Assembly: GCA_964036275.1 (NCBI GenBank)
Contig: OZ038433.1
Coordinates: forward strand, 3,408,013-3,472,012
Length of the DNA: 64,000 nt
Direction of reading: 5' to 3'
Source: Litoditis marina
Taxonomy: Eukaryota; Nematoda; Chromadorea; Rhabditida; Rhabditidae
The number at the start of each line of letters is the position of its first letter. Within the stretch, counting starts at the first letter, position 1. Below, one piece after another: positions 34,492-47,300 of this stretch. Position numbers and translations under genes: made by a program. The notes beneath the pieces are model-generated. The model was not told the DNA's origin, ran no database searches, and saw only the letters and a program-made list of their open reading frames with translations.

Positions 34492-35021
34492 ACAATCAAC
34501 GATCAAAAAACTTGCGACAAGAACAAATTTGTCTAAAACTTTTCCAGTTTCCATTGTCTCTGTCGAAAATCGCCTCCAATTGTCAGTTGCCGTTTCAAAG
34601 CTAATAAACTTTTTCTCGTGCAAGACTTTTTCGAGTTCGACACAAAAATGAATTTTATCAGTCCTTCTCGCTGGTTAATCTTTGTTCGTTCTTGTTTATT
34701 TTGTTTGTTCGTTTTTTGAAAGCGGTTGCCCTGAATCCCTGAATCATTGTACCTTCATTCTCCCTGTAGATATAACTGAAAATGGATGAGACGGCCGACA
34801 GTTTATCTGAATCGGTGCTTCTTACAACTTACATTTCTGCTGATAAACATCTACTCAGTGTTGTGGCTGGTGGCGGAGGTTGGCATGAATATGATATTTC
34901 CCAACGCGAACTTTTCTTTTTCGATTTTCGAATCGAAAAAATAACATCGCTTTGAAGAAGAAAGAGAGAAAAAAGGATGTTCTTTTTGAATCCTACGATT
35001 TTTCAAACAGCCTCCATTATC
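34492..35021. other. Kinase 3-prime flank and host side of Helitron insertion
   Basis: Contains the kinase 3-prime UTR with AATAAA at 34,603. From about 34,620 to 35,021 no gene is visible. The Helitron 5-prime end follows at 35,022. Confidence 0.5.
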
Positions 35022-35942
35022 TCTATATATAATTCCCTTGCTTGGTGTGTCTGTCCGGAATTCCTTCACTGTTGCACTTTTTGCCGGAAAATGGGCGAAT
35101 TCTTACACTATTGCACTTTCTGACTGAAAAGGCGTGGAAGCCGTGCTTTTTGCTTTTCATTTTTATGGATTCGGTTCGTGTTTCGGTCTGTGACTGAATT
35201 CGGCAATAAGAACAGGAAAGCGAATAAGCCAAAATGATAAGAAAATTTATAACTAATTACAGGCGAATTTCTCCACCGACTTCTTCCCCTCCGGAACCAC
35301 AACTTCTCTCCTTTTTCTTCACATGTGTACTCTTTTTGAAGTTGAAGTAAAATAAAAATGTTAATAAAACTGTACTACTGTCTCGATGTGTGAAAATTGA
35401 GAAAGTTATCGCAGAGAACGGAGAAGGAAGTTTTCAAAAAGATTGTTGACGATTCTTAATCCAATGTTTTACCTAATTCAATATTTTGTTATCTGTTAAA
35501 TATATTTGACTGATATAATCTATTTATACTATGTTTGAAGAGACAGGTTTCAAGAAGAGAGAAATTTCAAGAGAAGCTGTTTGCTTTTCATTGTTTTCTG
35601 TTTTGGTTTATGTTCGGTGACAGACGGCAAAGAGCATTGGTTTTTCGATTTTTGAAAAAGGTTGACACACTTCAAAAATTAAATCCATTGATCCATTGAA
35701 CCGGAAATTTGTCACATTTGAAATTGAAAATAATGAAGACCAAAGAGAATACGCCTGTGGTAATAAAAGAAAAGAATTGCAGGATTACGTGAGCAATTAC
35801 GTGTGAATGAGGATTTGATTTTCCTTTCCAGGGTTTGTTATATATATATATATATATGATTAAATGAAATGATGTTAACCAGCTTAAACATGAATTGAGC
35901 AAGAAAACAGTGAAATTTGCGAAACATGTAGAGTAATTTCCG

Positions 35943-35949
35943 TATAAAA
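35943..35949 (+). promoter_or_regulatory. TATA box of the Helitron gene
   Basis: TATAAAA lies 49 bases upstream of the first ATG (35,992), followed by GGGGCTGAGTGAGGC and an initiator-like TAATCATT. The spacing suits a short 5-prime UTR without trans-splicing. Confidence 0.6.
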
Positions 35950-35991
35950 GGGGCTGAGTGAGGCTCTGTAATCATTATATCAACACACAAC

Positions 35992-38900
35992 ATGTCTATC
36001 AAGAATTTATTCTACATTATGTCTCTCATGGCGAATGTCACCGCCGATATACCACCAGAGCCAGCGCCACCGGACCTCCATCCACTATCACGTCATACTA
36101 CATCATCAAGGTAACTTTACTGCATCTACGTGTACAAATTACCACCACCACCAAACCGAACACTGCAAGATTTGCCGTGAAGTTTCTAGAAATATAAAGA
36201 CTCAAATGATTTGGGAGTAGAGAGAAATGCCTCAATCAAATTCAATTACAGAAACACAAGTATTGGTCGTAATGGGTCTCTTCCTGACTCTCGCTCCAGA
36301 AGCAGATTGTCTGAAAGTGACAGTGAAACTACTCAACTTGAGGAAAGCAAAAAGGAACGCGCCGCAAGACTCCAAAGGGAAAGAAGACGAAGGTAAATTC
36401 TATCTAACCAACAATTCTTTGAATATCTCTTTGTCTATTATTATATCAAAATTGTGTTCCAACATTGTCCAATTCAGTGTCCAATACAACAGTTTCAGGG
36501 CGAGTCTGGATAAACGGGCACAACAATTGAGAACGGAACCACAATCAGACCAACCATCCACCAGTCAAGCCATGTTCCAGCCAATGCTACCAGCAGAGGT
36601 TGACCGAGCCCAGAATGTGAACGGAACAGAAACAACGAATATGCAAAGGTTGTTAATACGGAATGTTACACCCTTCAATACTCTCCGCTACAAATGACCA
36701 CCCAGTTCTCCGTCATACCGCAACAGCAATATTTCTTTGAACATAAGCTAAACGAAACAATTATCGTGAAAGTACTGTAGAGAAAATTACAAAAACAATT
36801 TACAGAAAAACGAATATTGGTCGCAATGTGTCCCGTGACTCTCGCTCCAGAAGCAGATTGTCTGAAAGTGACAGAGAAACTACTCAACTTGAGGAAAGCA
36901 AAAAGGAACGCGCCGCAAGACTCCAAAGGGAAAGAAGACGAAGGTAAATCCTATCTAACCAACAATTCTTTGAATATCTCTTTGTCTATTATTATATCAA
37001 AATTGTGTTCCAACATTGTCCAATTCAGTGTCCAATACAACAGTTTCAGGGCGAGTCTGGATAAACGGACACAACAATTGAGAACGGAACCACAATCAGA
37101 CCAACCATCCACCAGTCAAGCCATGTTCCAGCCAATGCTACCAGCAGAGGTTGACCGAGCCCAGAATGTGAACGGAACAGAAACAACGAATATGCAAAGG
37201 TTGTTAATACGGAATGTTACACCCTTCAATACCCTCCGCTACAAATGACCACCCAGTTCTCCGTCATACCGCAACAGCAATATTTCTTTGAACATAAGCT
37301 AAACGAAACAATTATCGTGAAAGTACTGTAGAGAAAATTACAAAAACAATTTACAGAAAAACGAATATTGGTCGCAATGTGTCCCGTGACTCTCGCTCCA
37401 GAAGCAGATTGTCTGAAAGTGACAGAGAAACTACTCAACTTGAGGAAAGCAAAAAGGAACGCGCCGCAAGACTCCAAAGGGAAAGAAGACGAAGGTAAAT
37501 CCTATCTAACCAACAATTCTTTGAATATCTCTTTGTCTATTATTATATCAAAATTGTGTTCCAACATTGTCCAATTCAGTGTCCAATACAACAGTTTCAG
37601 GGCGAGTCTGGATAAACGGACACAACAATTGAGAACGGAACCACAATCAGACCAACCATCTACCAGTCAAGCCATGTTCCAGCCAATGCTACCAGCAGAG
37701 GTTGACCGAGCCCAGAATGTGAACGGAACAGAAACAACGAATATGCAAAGGTTTTTTTTCACTTCGAACAATAATGTTGATATAATTATATTGAAAATCT
37801 GAAGTTCGTGACAGATCAAACTACATCACACATTTGACAGTCTAAACTACATCTCTAAATTGAAGAACCTTTAATCGTTTTACAAGTACTCTCTTCTCAT
37901 CCATCCTCTTTTCATTTCATCTTTCGAGATTTCAAACTATATTCATGTTGAAAATCTAATGTTTACAAGAGATCAAACTACATCACACATTTGACAGTCT
38001 AAACTACATCTCTAAATTGAAGAACCTTTAATCGTTTTACAAGTACTCTCTTCTCATCCATCCTCTTTTCATTTCATCTTTCGAGATTTCAAACTATATT
38101 CATGTTGAAAATCTAATGTTTACAAGAGATCAAACTACATCACACATTTGACAGTCTAAACTACATCTCTAAATTGAAGAACCTTTAATCGTTTTACAAG
38201 TACTCTCTTCTCATCCATTCTCTTTTTATTTCGTCTTTCGAGATTTCAAACTATATTCATGTTGAAAATCTAATGTTTACAAGAGATCAAACTACATCAC
38301 ACATTTGACAGTCTAAACTACATCTCAAAATTGATGAACCTTTAATCGTTTTACAAGTACTCTCTTCTCATCCATTCTCTTTTTATTTCGTCTTTCGAGA
38401 TTTCAAACTATATTCATGTTGAAAATCTAATGTTTACAAGAGATCAAACTACATCACACATTTGACAGTCTAAACTACATCTCAAAATTGATGAACCTTG
38501 AATTTTCTACCAGTACTCATATTCATTCTCTTTTTATCTCATCTTTCGAAATTTCAAACTATATTCATGTTGAAAATCTAATGTTTACAAGAGATCAAAT
38601 TACATCTCACATTTGACAGTCTGAACTGCATCTCAAAATTGAAGAACCTTGAATCTTCTACCAGTACTCAGATCTCAAATTTCAAAAGTCTTTCACTGTT
38701 CGCACCAGTTTTCATAATTAATCTCCTTTTTATCATTCGGTAGTTCTCGCTATGTTACTACAGATGCTTATGTGATCACTGTTTGTTATCATGTTCAGGT
38801 AATGTAATCTCGAGATTATCTCATTAGTTCATGCTCAGAAAACCGACAGTGTGTTACGGTTAAAAACGTATGTATTTTTATTCGTTACGTTTTATCACTG

Positions 38901-41900
38901 TACTGCAGCAATCCACGGGAGATCACCGCAGAATTGTGTTCATCTTCGAATGGCCTGAATAATAGGGAACTGGATGCAAATTATGTGGAAACTGAACGCG
39001 AACGGGAGACTCGACTTCGAAGGGAGCGAAGAAACCGGTAAAACCAATATATCATGTCGACTATTTAAAATTCATTTGTTTAAAAACTTTCAAGTGCGGG
39101 AAAACATTATGTTAAACGCATATTAACGCGTGTTCACAAATGGCTCAAGAATAGAACCGAGAAATGACGACTATTTGTTGACAGTAAAGATAGCAAACTA
39201 ATTTATTTCCAAGAGAAACCGTGGAACAGCGGGAACGAAGACTAGCAACCGATGCTCAGAGAACAGCGGAAACGCGGGAAATGTGAGTTTCATAGAATAA
39301 TTGATTGTGTCTACACCTGATTGCATCAAACCACACGTAGAGCAGCTTCTCATTTTGGATGTAGGTTTACTGATACATAATTGGTCACCTTTCAAGAGAA
39401 AACGAGGAACAACGTGCACAAAGACTAGCAACCAAGGCCCAGCGTACAGCAGCCAACCGCCGGAGGTTCGTCACACTGTTTTCATTGTTGTCTGCCATCC
39501 CCGAATCGTATTTTTTCTGTGTTTTACGTTTTCTTTTTGTGTTTGTGTTGCATGTAACTGGCGCATAAGTGAAATGTTGTTTTTCAGTCAATCTCTAGCA
39601 TCTATAGAGGCAAGGAGAGCGCAGGAAAGAGAGCGTCATCGCGCTCGGAACAATGTGCCTAATGAACCAGTTGGATTTTCCTCGAATGTGGTTCCTCAGC
39701 ACTATCTTGGTCCTATGACTACTAAATGTACTGCTTGCGGAGCTAAATATTTTCAAGGTACATCACATCTACTCATTCAACGCGGTTTCAACAATTTCAG
39801 TGTGATTGTTTTTCTATTGTGATTTATTCTACACTTGACACATATTTCACCTCCAAACTTTCCAGGAGAGTGCAATCAACAGAACGGAACATCGAATATA
39901 TGCTGTAATTTTGGGAACATCAATATTGACCATTTCTCGGACTTCCCTGATGGTATCAAAAAGCTATTCACTGGATCTACACCTTCAAGTACCAACTTTC
40001 GAAACAATGCCAGAAATTTCAATAGTTCGTTGGCGATGGCTTCGATGGGTTGCCAACTATCTGTGCCCAGTGGACCAGGACCTTATTGTTATAAGGTCCA
40101 TGGTCAAGTATATCATCACGTGGGCCCTCTGGAACCACTGCCCGGAGCTAGCCCGCAATTCGGCCAATTGTATATTCTTGACAGTCAGCAGGCAGCTGAT
40201 GAGCGGATGGGCAAAGCGGTGAACTCAAAATGCGAGCCGGCAATTATGAAGTATTTGAGCGAAATGATTTTGGACATCAACCCCTACGCACAAAGTTTCA
40301 AGATGATGAGTCGAGTGGCACTAGAAGAAGAGAGAAAAGCAGCAGCTTTGCATCTTCCACGTCCCAATGTGCGAATGATGTTTCACATCGACACCTCTAC
40401 CGATCTAAGAAGATACAACGTACCCGAGACAAATGAGGTGATTTCGGTTAAAGTTAATATACAATAATAGACATTCATCCGAAATATGACATAAAAGGCA
40501 TTCATCCATATGACGTGTTCAAAACTATGTGGTTTTCATTCAGGTGGCCGCAGTGTTCGTGGGAGAAGAGAACGACGTACCATCATCTAGGAGCATTGCT
40601 GTCCACTTAACCGGTGGCGGTCTTCAACAACTACGCGACATCGATAAACTTTGTGACCCGCTCACTTACCCCCTGTTTTTCCCAACAGGGAGATTTGGGT
40701 GGCATCCAGACATGACCAGGACGGTACAAGATCCGAGCAGGCGACGTACAAGAGTGACTCAGCGCGAATATTATTCGTTTCTTCTCTCAATGCGTGAGAG
40801 CTTCAACCCCCTCTTTCATGGTGGCAAGCTGTTTCAACAGTTTGTTGTAGATAGTTGGGTGAAAATTGAACAGAATCGTCTCAACTATGCAAGAACCCAC
40901 CAAGAAGAGCTCAGATCGGATGCTTACCAGTCGCTTCTCGACCACGTAAATACGGGGGTGGACAGTACTGTTCCAGGAGCCAGGATAATTCTTCCTTCCT
41001 CTTTCACTGGCACGCCTAGAAACATGCAACAGGGGTACCAAGATGCAATGAGTATTGTTACGAAATACGGCAAACCAACATACTTTCTAACTGTTACATG
41101 CAGTCCGAGATGGAGGGAAATCTTGGAAAACCTACTTCCTCATCAGACAGCCAGCGATCGACCGGATTTAGTCGCTCGAGTATTTAATTTGAAGTTAAAA
41201 GCTCTGTTTGACGCTCTGCTGAAGGATCACGTACTTGGAGAAGTTGCAGCATATATCAGCGTGGTGGAGTGGCAGAAACGAGGTCTACCTCACTGCCACA
41301 TGCTTCTCACAATGAAACCTGATTTCAAGCCCCGTACTCCCGAAGAAGGTGAGATTATCCGTGTTTCTGAGTTACGTGTGTTGTCTTGCTGCATTAATCT
41401 TTAACTTCTGATGGAGTTGAGTCACAGATGTTCTCATTTTGAGCCTTAACCAAGAACTCTTTTTTTTCTGTTTTTTTTCCTTTGCGAGAAGTGAACTACG
41501 AGAAAAACATTCAGTTGCATCAAACGAATAGCACACATCACACCATGCGTATAATTTCAGTGGATAGAGTCATCAGAGCGTTCCTCCCTGACCCTCTGAC
41601 AGAACCGGAACTATTCGAGATCGTTTCATCGGCTATGATGCACAAAAACTGTGGCGTTAACAACCCATCCGCTCCCTGCATGAAAGATGGAATTTGCTCG
41701 AAAGAATTCCCGAAACAACACCAGGACCAGACCAGAATCGAAGACGACTCCTTTCCCCTGTACCGACGACCAAACGACGGAAGGACAGTGACAATTGGCA
41801 ACGTGGTAAGATTTACCGAGCACGCTTTGAGCTCTGACCGAATTAACATGACCAACAATAACTTTTGCAGGTCTATGACAATCGATGGGTAGTGCCCCAT

Positions 41901-44900
41901 AACGCCTACCTCTGTTTACGTTTCAACGCGCACATAAACTTAGAAATTTGTTCTATGTTGCACGCGGTCAAATACCTGTTCAAATACGTTTACAAAGGTA
42001 TTGACCGCGCTACGTTGAGACTAAAACAAGTAGAGCAGACAGCGAATGGACGACCAGTCGACGAGATAAAGGCTCATTTGGACACCCGATATATTTGCGC
42101 ACCAGAAGCTATTCACAGAATCTTCGAGTTTGATGTTCAGCGCAAGTCCGATGTGATCTACCGCCTTCAAGTGAGTTGTTGATTTGGTTTTAGTTCAGTT
42201 CGTTCGATTATTTGAGTCAGATAACATCTTCAAGCTCATTCTAAATTTCATGTCAGCACCATAATCAAAATCAAACATAAACCTCTACACTATATCGAAA
42301 TTAACATCTTTGTTACATTCGTTAACGATAACCAAGAATGTACAGGTACACCTTCCTGAACAGCAAACCGTCGTCTTTCAAAATGGAAAACTAGATGCGG
42401 CTTTGCAGCGTGCCGGATCCAAATTCACTACGCTGACAGCTTGGTTGGTTTACACTACATACTTTGAACGTGAGAAAAATTTTGATTCAAGTGATTCAAT
42501 TCATCATCATCACCTGAAATGCATAAGAACCACCTTTCCAGGTTCAAAATGAATAGAGAGTTTGATCCAACAGCACCGAATGCATCGGGGATAGATCCGA
42601 GAGAATGTCTGTACATCAATTTCCCAGAGTATTTCACCTTTGTGAAGGTAAGCCATTGTATGGATATGCTACTAAAACGTTGTATGTCTTATATTTTTTT
42701 TGCATTTTTTTGCATTTTTATTTGATTTTTTTAAACGTTGTGGTGGTGAAATAACAGTCGCGGTGGCTGCACTCAACTTTGTTTTTGAGTGCAAAAATAG
42801 TTTCATTGGTAAATTCCAGGCCAGTGGTCTATGGAAAATACGGCAACGCGGTATTCGTCAGATTGGTCGAATGTATATGTGCAGTCCAAGAGATATAGAA
42901 CGCTACTGTCTTCGGTTGATTCTTTTGTGTCGGAAAGGGTTGACTTCGTTTGAAGATGCCCGTACCATCAATGGTACAATTTTTCCCAGCTTCTCTGCCG
43001 CAGCCAAAGAGTTGGGTTTATTACGCGACGAAAACAACTTTGACCGTACCATGGCAGAGGCTGTTGTGTATGGTATGCCTTCTCAACTTCGATCATTGTT
43101 CGGTGCATTGTTGGCGTTCTCGGATGTTAACGATCCACCTGCGCTATGGAACAAATATCTCAACGACCTTTCGGAAGATTATTTACATCAAGGTACGTGT
43201 ATTACTTGGAGAACAACTCATACAGAACAAAATTTAGCGGGTGTCATCAGGCTAACAATCCAACGCTGCAATTACAGATAGTGATGTTTTCTTTAAGTGT
43301 GTTCACAATTTGATGTACCGATGCGTTCTTTACTTTGGTGTAAATCCAGTCCAACCTTTTTCCAGGTTATTCTGCGGACGATTCTCACGCCCATGCTTAT
43401 TTTGATGTACTGGATAGCGCTTCATGCATGGGTATTGATCTGAAAAAGTACATCACTCCTCCAGCTTCCAGACGTCCCCTCAATGCACAGCAACAGCTGA
43501 GCTCTATCGATCACGCAACTGTTGGAGCTGATATGTATTCAAAGTTAACTGTCTCCCAAAAAGCAGCTGCCGATAGTATACTACATTCACCTGCATCTGA
43601 TGGTTCACGTTTGTCATGCTATTTTGTTGATGGTCCTGGCGGCAGCGGAAAAACTTTTCTCTATAATTGTCTGTATCACATATTTCTCGGAGAGGGTAAA
43701 AAGGTCGCCTGCGCGGCGTGGACTGGAATTGCAGCTAACCTATTACCGGAAGGAAGAACATTACATTCACTATTCAAACTGTCAATTCCACAGCTTAATA
43801 AAATCAGTACCATCAAGAATCAATCCAAAGAAGCATGTATTCTTCGCGATATTGACGTGTTTGTGGTCGACGAATGTAGCATGATCCCTCGATGTTCTCT
43901 CGATGCAATAGATCAACTACTTCGTGATACTATGTCCAACAACATTCCGTTTGGAGGCAAACTGATGATACTGGGTGGAGACTTTCGGCAAGTGAGTGTC
44001 AGCATTTTTGATAACTAACGTTGAAATGTTGCCTTGGTTCATATTGCGTTTGCAAGAACATAATAGATGATGCGCGTAAACAAGGTTGAATTTAACATTT
44101 AAGTGGTTGACAACCCCACATTCTATCTGTACCTTACTCAATTAGTTGAATGAAATTCTCGAACATATATTTTTCCTCAGTTTTTGTGACGACTACCTAG
44201 CCTATTTGAGAAAGAAAATTCAGGTTTTGCCCGTTGTGGAAAGAGGTCGTGGTGGCGATGCTGTCGAGGCTTGCTTGAAGCATTCCCCGTTATTTTCTTC
44301 CTTCCAAAAATTCACACTCATGCAAAATATGCGAAGTCTACCTGGATCTAATGATTGGTCGGAATTTCTATTATCAGTGGGTAATGGTACATTGGAAGAG
44401 GATGAGGACGGATGTGTGCAAATACCTGAATCTATGATTTCACAAGGAAACCTACTGTCAGAAGTATTTGAAGATCGATTCGATGATCCAAACATTTTTT
44501 CTGATAGAGCTATCCTTGCGCCGAAAAACGTAGATGTGAATGACATGAATGAGAGCGTGTTACAACGGCTCAGTGGTCAAGAAAGAGTTTTCCGAAGCAT
44601 CGATGAAGTGAACTCGGATGACGCAGACGACGTCATTAATTTTCCCGTGGAGTTTCTCAACAAACAGAATCCAGCCGGCTCTCCTCCTCATCTGTTGAAG
44701 CTTAAGGTATTAATCGTTATTAGAAAGCTTTGCAAATTTTTCAGCGTCACCCAAGTGTCCGAGCATACTTTAATATATACTTCAGGTGGGATGTGTGATC
44801 ATGCTATTGAGAAACTTGGATGTTTCAAATGGGTTATGTAATGGTACCCGATTTGTGGTGATAGCATTCAGTGCTCGAATTTTACAATGCAAATTTATCT

Positions 44901-45372
44901 GTGGAGCAAGAAAAGGATCCGTTGTTTTCATTCCGCGCATAGACAACTTCACAGAGAAAGGTATATTACTTTATGGAAATGATGCTCTACCAGGAAACGG
45001 AAGAAAAGAAAAAAATGGACACAAACTTTGAAAAAATATTCTGTTCACCATTTTATAGTCATTTCGTATTCATAAATGTTTGAAACTAATAATACCCAGT
45101 CAGGATATTTTAAAAAAATTTCTTAAAATTAGTTTTCAGGTTTGCCCTTTCGTTTAAGAAGACGTCAATTCCCTGTACGACTGGCATTTGCTATGACTAT
45201 TAATAAGTCGCAAGGTCAATCACTCACACATGTCGGTCTCTATCTACCGCAGCATGTATTTGGTCATGGACAGTTGTACGTGGCTATGTCTCGCGCACGG
45301 AGCATGCAGGGATGCAAAATATTGTCGCTCTCGGGAACTTACAAGAATGTTGTCGAGAAAAGTGTTCTGTAA
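35992..45372 (+). CDS. Helitron Rep-helicase protein
   Basis: Rolling-circle transposase with an N-terminal HUH endonuclease and a PIF1-type helicase. Exons: 35992-36110, 36252-36392, 36499-36648, 36806-36943, 37050-37199, 37357-37494, 37601-37750, 38909-39037, 39214-39282, 39397-39465, 39588-39757, 39866-40437, 40544-41348, 41561-41805, 41871-42170, 42346-42469, 42542-42647, 42820-43192, 43366-43991, 44224-44706, 44786-44960, 45140-45372; about 1,820 aa. Seen in order: Arg/Ser-rich repeats, Cys motif [11 protein letters not shown] with CC further on, Rep motif [16 protein letters not shown] motif [10 protein letters not shown], tyrosine motif YLFKYVYKG, Walker A GPGGSGKT, Walker [20 protein letters not shown], and C-terminal [10 protein letters not shown] and YVAMSRARS. 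All catalytic residues are present. One phase conflict, between 42,469 and 42,542, may inactivate it or reflect a wrong splice choice. There is no OTU or endonuclease fusion. Confidence 0.9.
36252..37750 (+). repeat. Triplicated exon pair (551-bp unit) in the Helitron
   Basis: Three consecutive copies of an intron-exon-intron-exon block. Exons 36252-36392/36499-36648, 36806-36943/37050-37199 and 37357-37494/37601-37750 encode almost the same Arg/Ser-rich and Gln/Pro-rich segments. Copies 2 and 3 are offset by exactly 551 bp and differ at very few positions, so the last duplication is recent. Confidence 0.92.
37814..38690 (+). repeat. 157-bp tandem repeat in a Helitron intron
   Basis: GATCAAACTACATCACACAT recurs at 37,814, 37,971, 38,128, 38,285, 38,442 and 38,593. 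The period is 157 bp four times, then 151. The last copy is diverged. The unit carries the CAAACTAC motif also seen in dispersed repeats of the window. Confidence 0.93.
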
Positions 45373-45652
45373 GATAACGTGTCATTAATTTAATAAACAT
45401 TTTAATGCATTTCTACTTACAATGTTATGAAACGGACGAGCACAAAACGGTTGTACATCCAAGAACACCATAAAGTTAGGCAGTCGTACATTTGTATTTA
45501 GATAACCCTAACGGAATATGCTAAACAATATTAACGCTTTTCATGATTTCAACATCACTGGACGTGTCCAAACAACTCAGTTTTCGTTATAATATTGCAG
45601 CCTAAACTCATCAAGGGAGGGGCCCGGGCGTTAGCCCGGGCTACCTTCCTTG

Positions 45653-47045
45653 TCCACCTCTATATTTGGGTAGTTTGGTGTGTATGTCCGAAAATCTCAC
45701 AGTTTGCACTTTTGGTCGAAAATTGGGCGAATTCCATCACTATTGCACTTTCTAACTGGGAAGGCATGGAAGCCGTGCTTTTTTCTTTTTCATTTTCAAT
45801 TGGCAGTGGGATGGGGAGTGGTGGATCACTGTTTTTTTTTTCGCGGTAAGAAAATTAAAACGAGTTAACGTGAGCTACGCTGCAAATTTTGGAAAAAGCC
45901 ATTTTGCCTTACTGGCGACTTGGGAGGCGGCTGGGATGTATTGAAACAGGTAATTATATTTATTTTTGGTTTATTATCTCTCTTTGTGTTTCTCTTTCTT
46001 TTTCTCATCTCTTTTTTCTCATACTCTCATTTTCGTTGTGTATGTGATTGTGTATGTGTTAACCCACACTTCGCATTTTCACTGTCTATGTTGGCCTCAC
46101 TGTTTTCATTCTAGCTATGTGAATGCTCAGTGTTTCCGCTGTCATTGTGAGCCCGACTGTTCTCATTTTAGCTGTCTATGTGAATCCACACGGTTTCAAT
46201 TTTTGCTGTGTATTTGAGCTCCATAGTCTCAATTTTCGCTGTGTAATGGAGCCCCACTGTCCATATTTTTGTTGTCTATGTGAATTAGGGTTGTTAAAAA
46301 TAAAACTCGAAAAACTCGAAAAAAAAAACTCGAAAAAAAACCCCACTACTTTCATTCTCGCTGTCTATGTAAGCCCCACTGTCCCCATTTTCGCTGTTAA
46401 TGGGAGCCCCACGGTTTCCAGTTAGCTGTGTGTGCGAGCCCCACTGTTCCCATTTTCGCTGTCTATGTGAGCCCCACTGCCCCCATTTTCGCTGTCTATG
46501 TGAGCACCAATGTCCCCATTTTCGCTGTCTATGTGAGCACCAATGTCCCCATTTTCGCTGTCTATGTGAGCCCCACTGTCCCCATTTTTACTGTCTATGT
46601 GAGCCCCACTGTCCCCATTTTCGCTGTCTATGTGAGCCCCACTGTCCCCATTTTTGCTGTCTATGTGAGCCTCACTGTCCCCATTTTCGCTGTCTATGTG
46701 AGCCCCACTGTCCTCATTCTCGCTGTCTATGTGAGCCCCACTGTCCCCATTTTCGCTGTTTATGTGAGCCCCACTGTCCCCATTTTCGCTGTTTATGTGA
46801 GCCCCACTGTCCCTATTTTCGCTGTTTATGTGAGCCCCACTGTCCCTATTTTCGCTGTTTATGTGAGCCCCACTGTGCTTGCTTGCTTTGTATGTTGTTT
46901 TTGAAACCATTGAGTGGGTGAAGTGAGAAGAAAAATGAAAAAAAAATAGAGGGAAAGAAAGGAGAAAAGAGAGAGCAGCAAGCTGTCGACAGCCTAGACT
47001 CATCAAGGGAGGGGGAGCCGGCTTTAGCCGGCGGCACCTTCCTTG
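45653..47045 (+). mobile_element. Helitron-like element 1 (33-mer class)
   Basis: Starts TC directly after the autonomous element's hairpin. The subterminal region has TTGCACTTTTGGTCGAAAAT and GGCATGGAAGCCGTGC, then a conserved GGCTGGGATGTATTGAAACAG|GTAAT sequence that looks like a splice donor, then the 33-mer array. It ends with hairpin GCCGGC-TTTA-GCCGGC in CAAGGGAGG...CCTTCCTTG (47,004-47,045). A CGAGTTT-type insertion (AGGGTTGTTAAA) lies at 46,285-46,340. No protein gene. Confidence 0.75.
46341..46880 (+). repeat. 33-mer minisatellite array
   Basis: About 16 copies of GTGAGCCCCACTGTCCCC + ATTTTCGCTGTCTAT, with degenerate copies back to 46,030. The period of 33 is a multiple of three, so several frames on both strands stay open without coding. 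Confidence 0.92.
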
Positions 47046-47227
47046 TCCTTTGTATATTTCGCTTACTTGGTTTGTCTGTTTGTTTGTTTGTGCAATAGTG
47101 AAGGAATTCGCCCATTTGCCGGCTAAAAGTGCAAAAGTGAAGGAATTTCGGACAAACCAAGCAAGCGAAATATATTCAGACTCATCAAGGGAGGGGGAGC
47201 CGGCTTTAGCCGGCGGCACCTTCCTTG
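47046..47227 (+). mobile_element. Miniature Helitron-like element 2 with inverted ends
   Basis: Only a 5-prime end, its inverted copy (TATATTTCGCTTACTTGG ... CCAAGCAAGCGAAATATA) and a 3-prime hairpin (47,186-47,227, GCCGGC type). There is no internal array. Confidence 0.65.
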
Positions 47228-47300
47228 TCTATTAATATATTTCGCTTGCTTGGTTTGTCCGAAATTCCTTCACTTTTGCACTTTTAGCCGGCAAATGGGA
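47228..47300 (+). mobile_element. Truncated 5-prime end of Helitron-like element 3
   Basis: Begins TCTATTAATATATTTCGCTT and breaks off near 47,300 into an antisense 33-mer array that belongs to the next, reversed element. Confidence 0.6.

Larger units (their letters stand above)
35022..45652 (+). mobile_element. Autonomous Helitron, about 10.6 kb
   Basis: The 5-prime end TCTATATATAATTCCCTTGC is followed by the CTTGGTGTGTCTGTCCGGAA stretch that also starts the downstream elements. The 3-prime end has ACTCATCAAGGGAGG, a GCCCGGGC-GTTA-GCCCGGGC hairpin and CCTTCCTTG, after which the next element begins with TC. Inside is one Rep-helicase gene in the same orientation. Classical Helitrons start TC and end CTRR after a hairpin. 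The 5-prime TC fits, but the 3-prime CTTG does not match CTRR strictly, so the exact last bases are inferred. No target-site duplication is expected. Confidence 0.85.

Noticed and set aside
36227..36697. Single 156-codon frame
   Set aside because: It runs through introns with clear donors and acceptors; the spliced Helitron exons in another frame give the consistent Arg/Ser-rich repeats.
46400..47219. Long open frames of 158-265 codons on both strands
   Set aside because: They are the 33-bp minisatellite read in different frames; the period is a multiple of three and no frame has a start context, splice sites or non-repeat domain.
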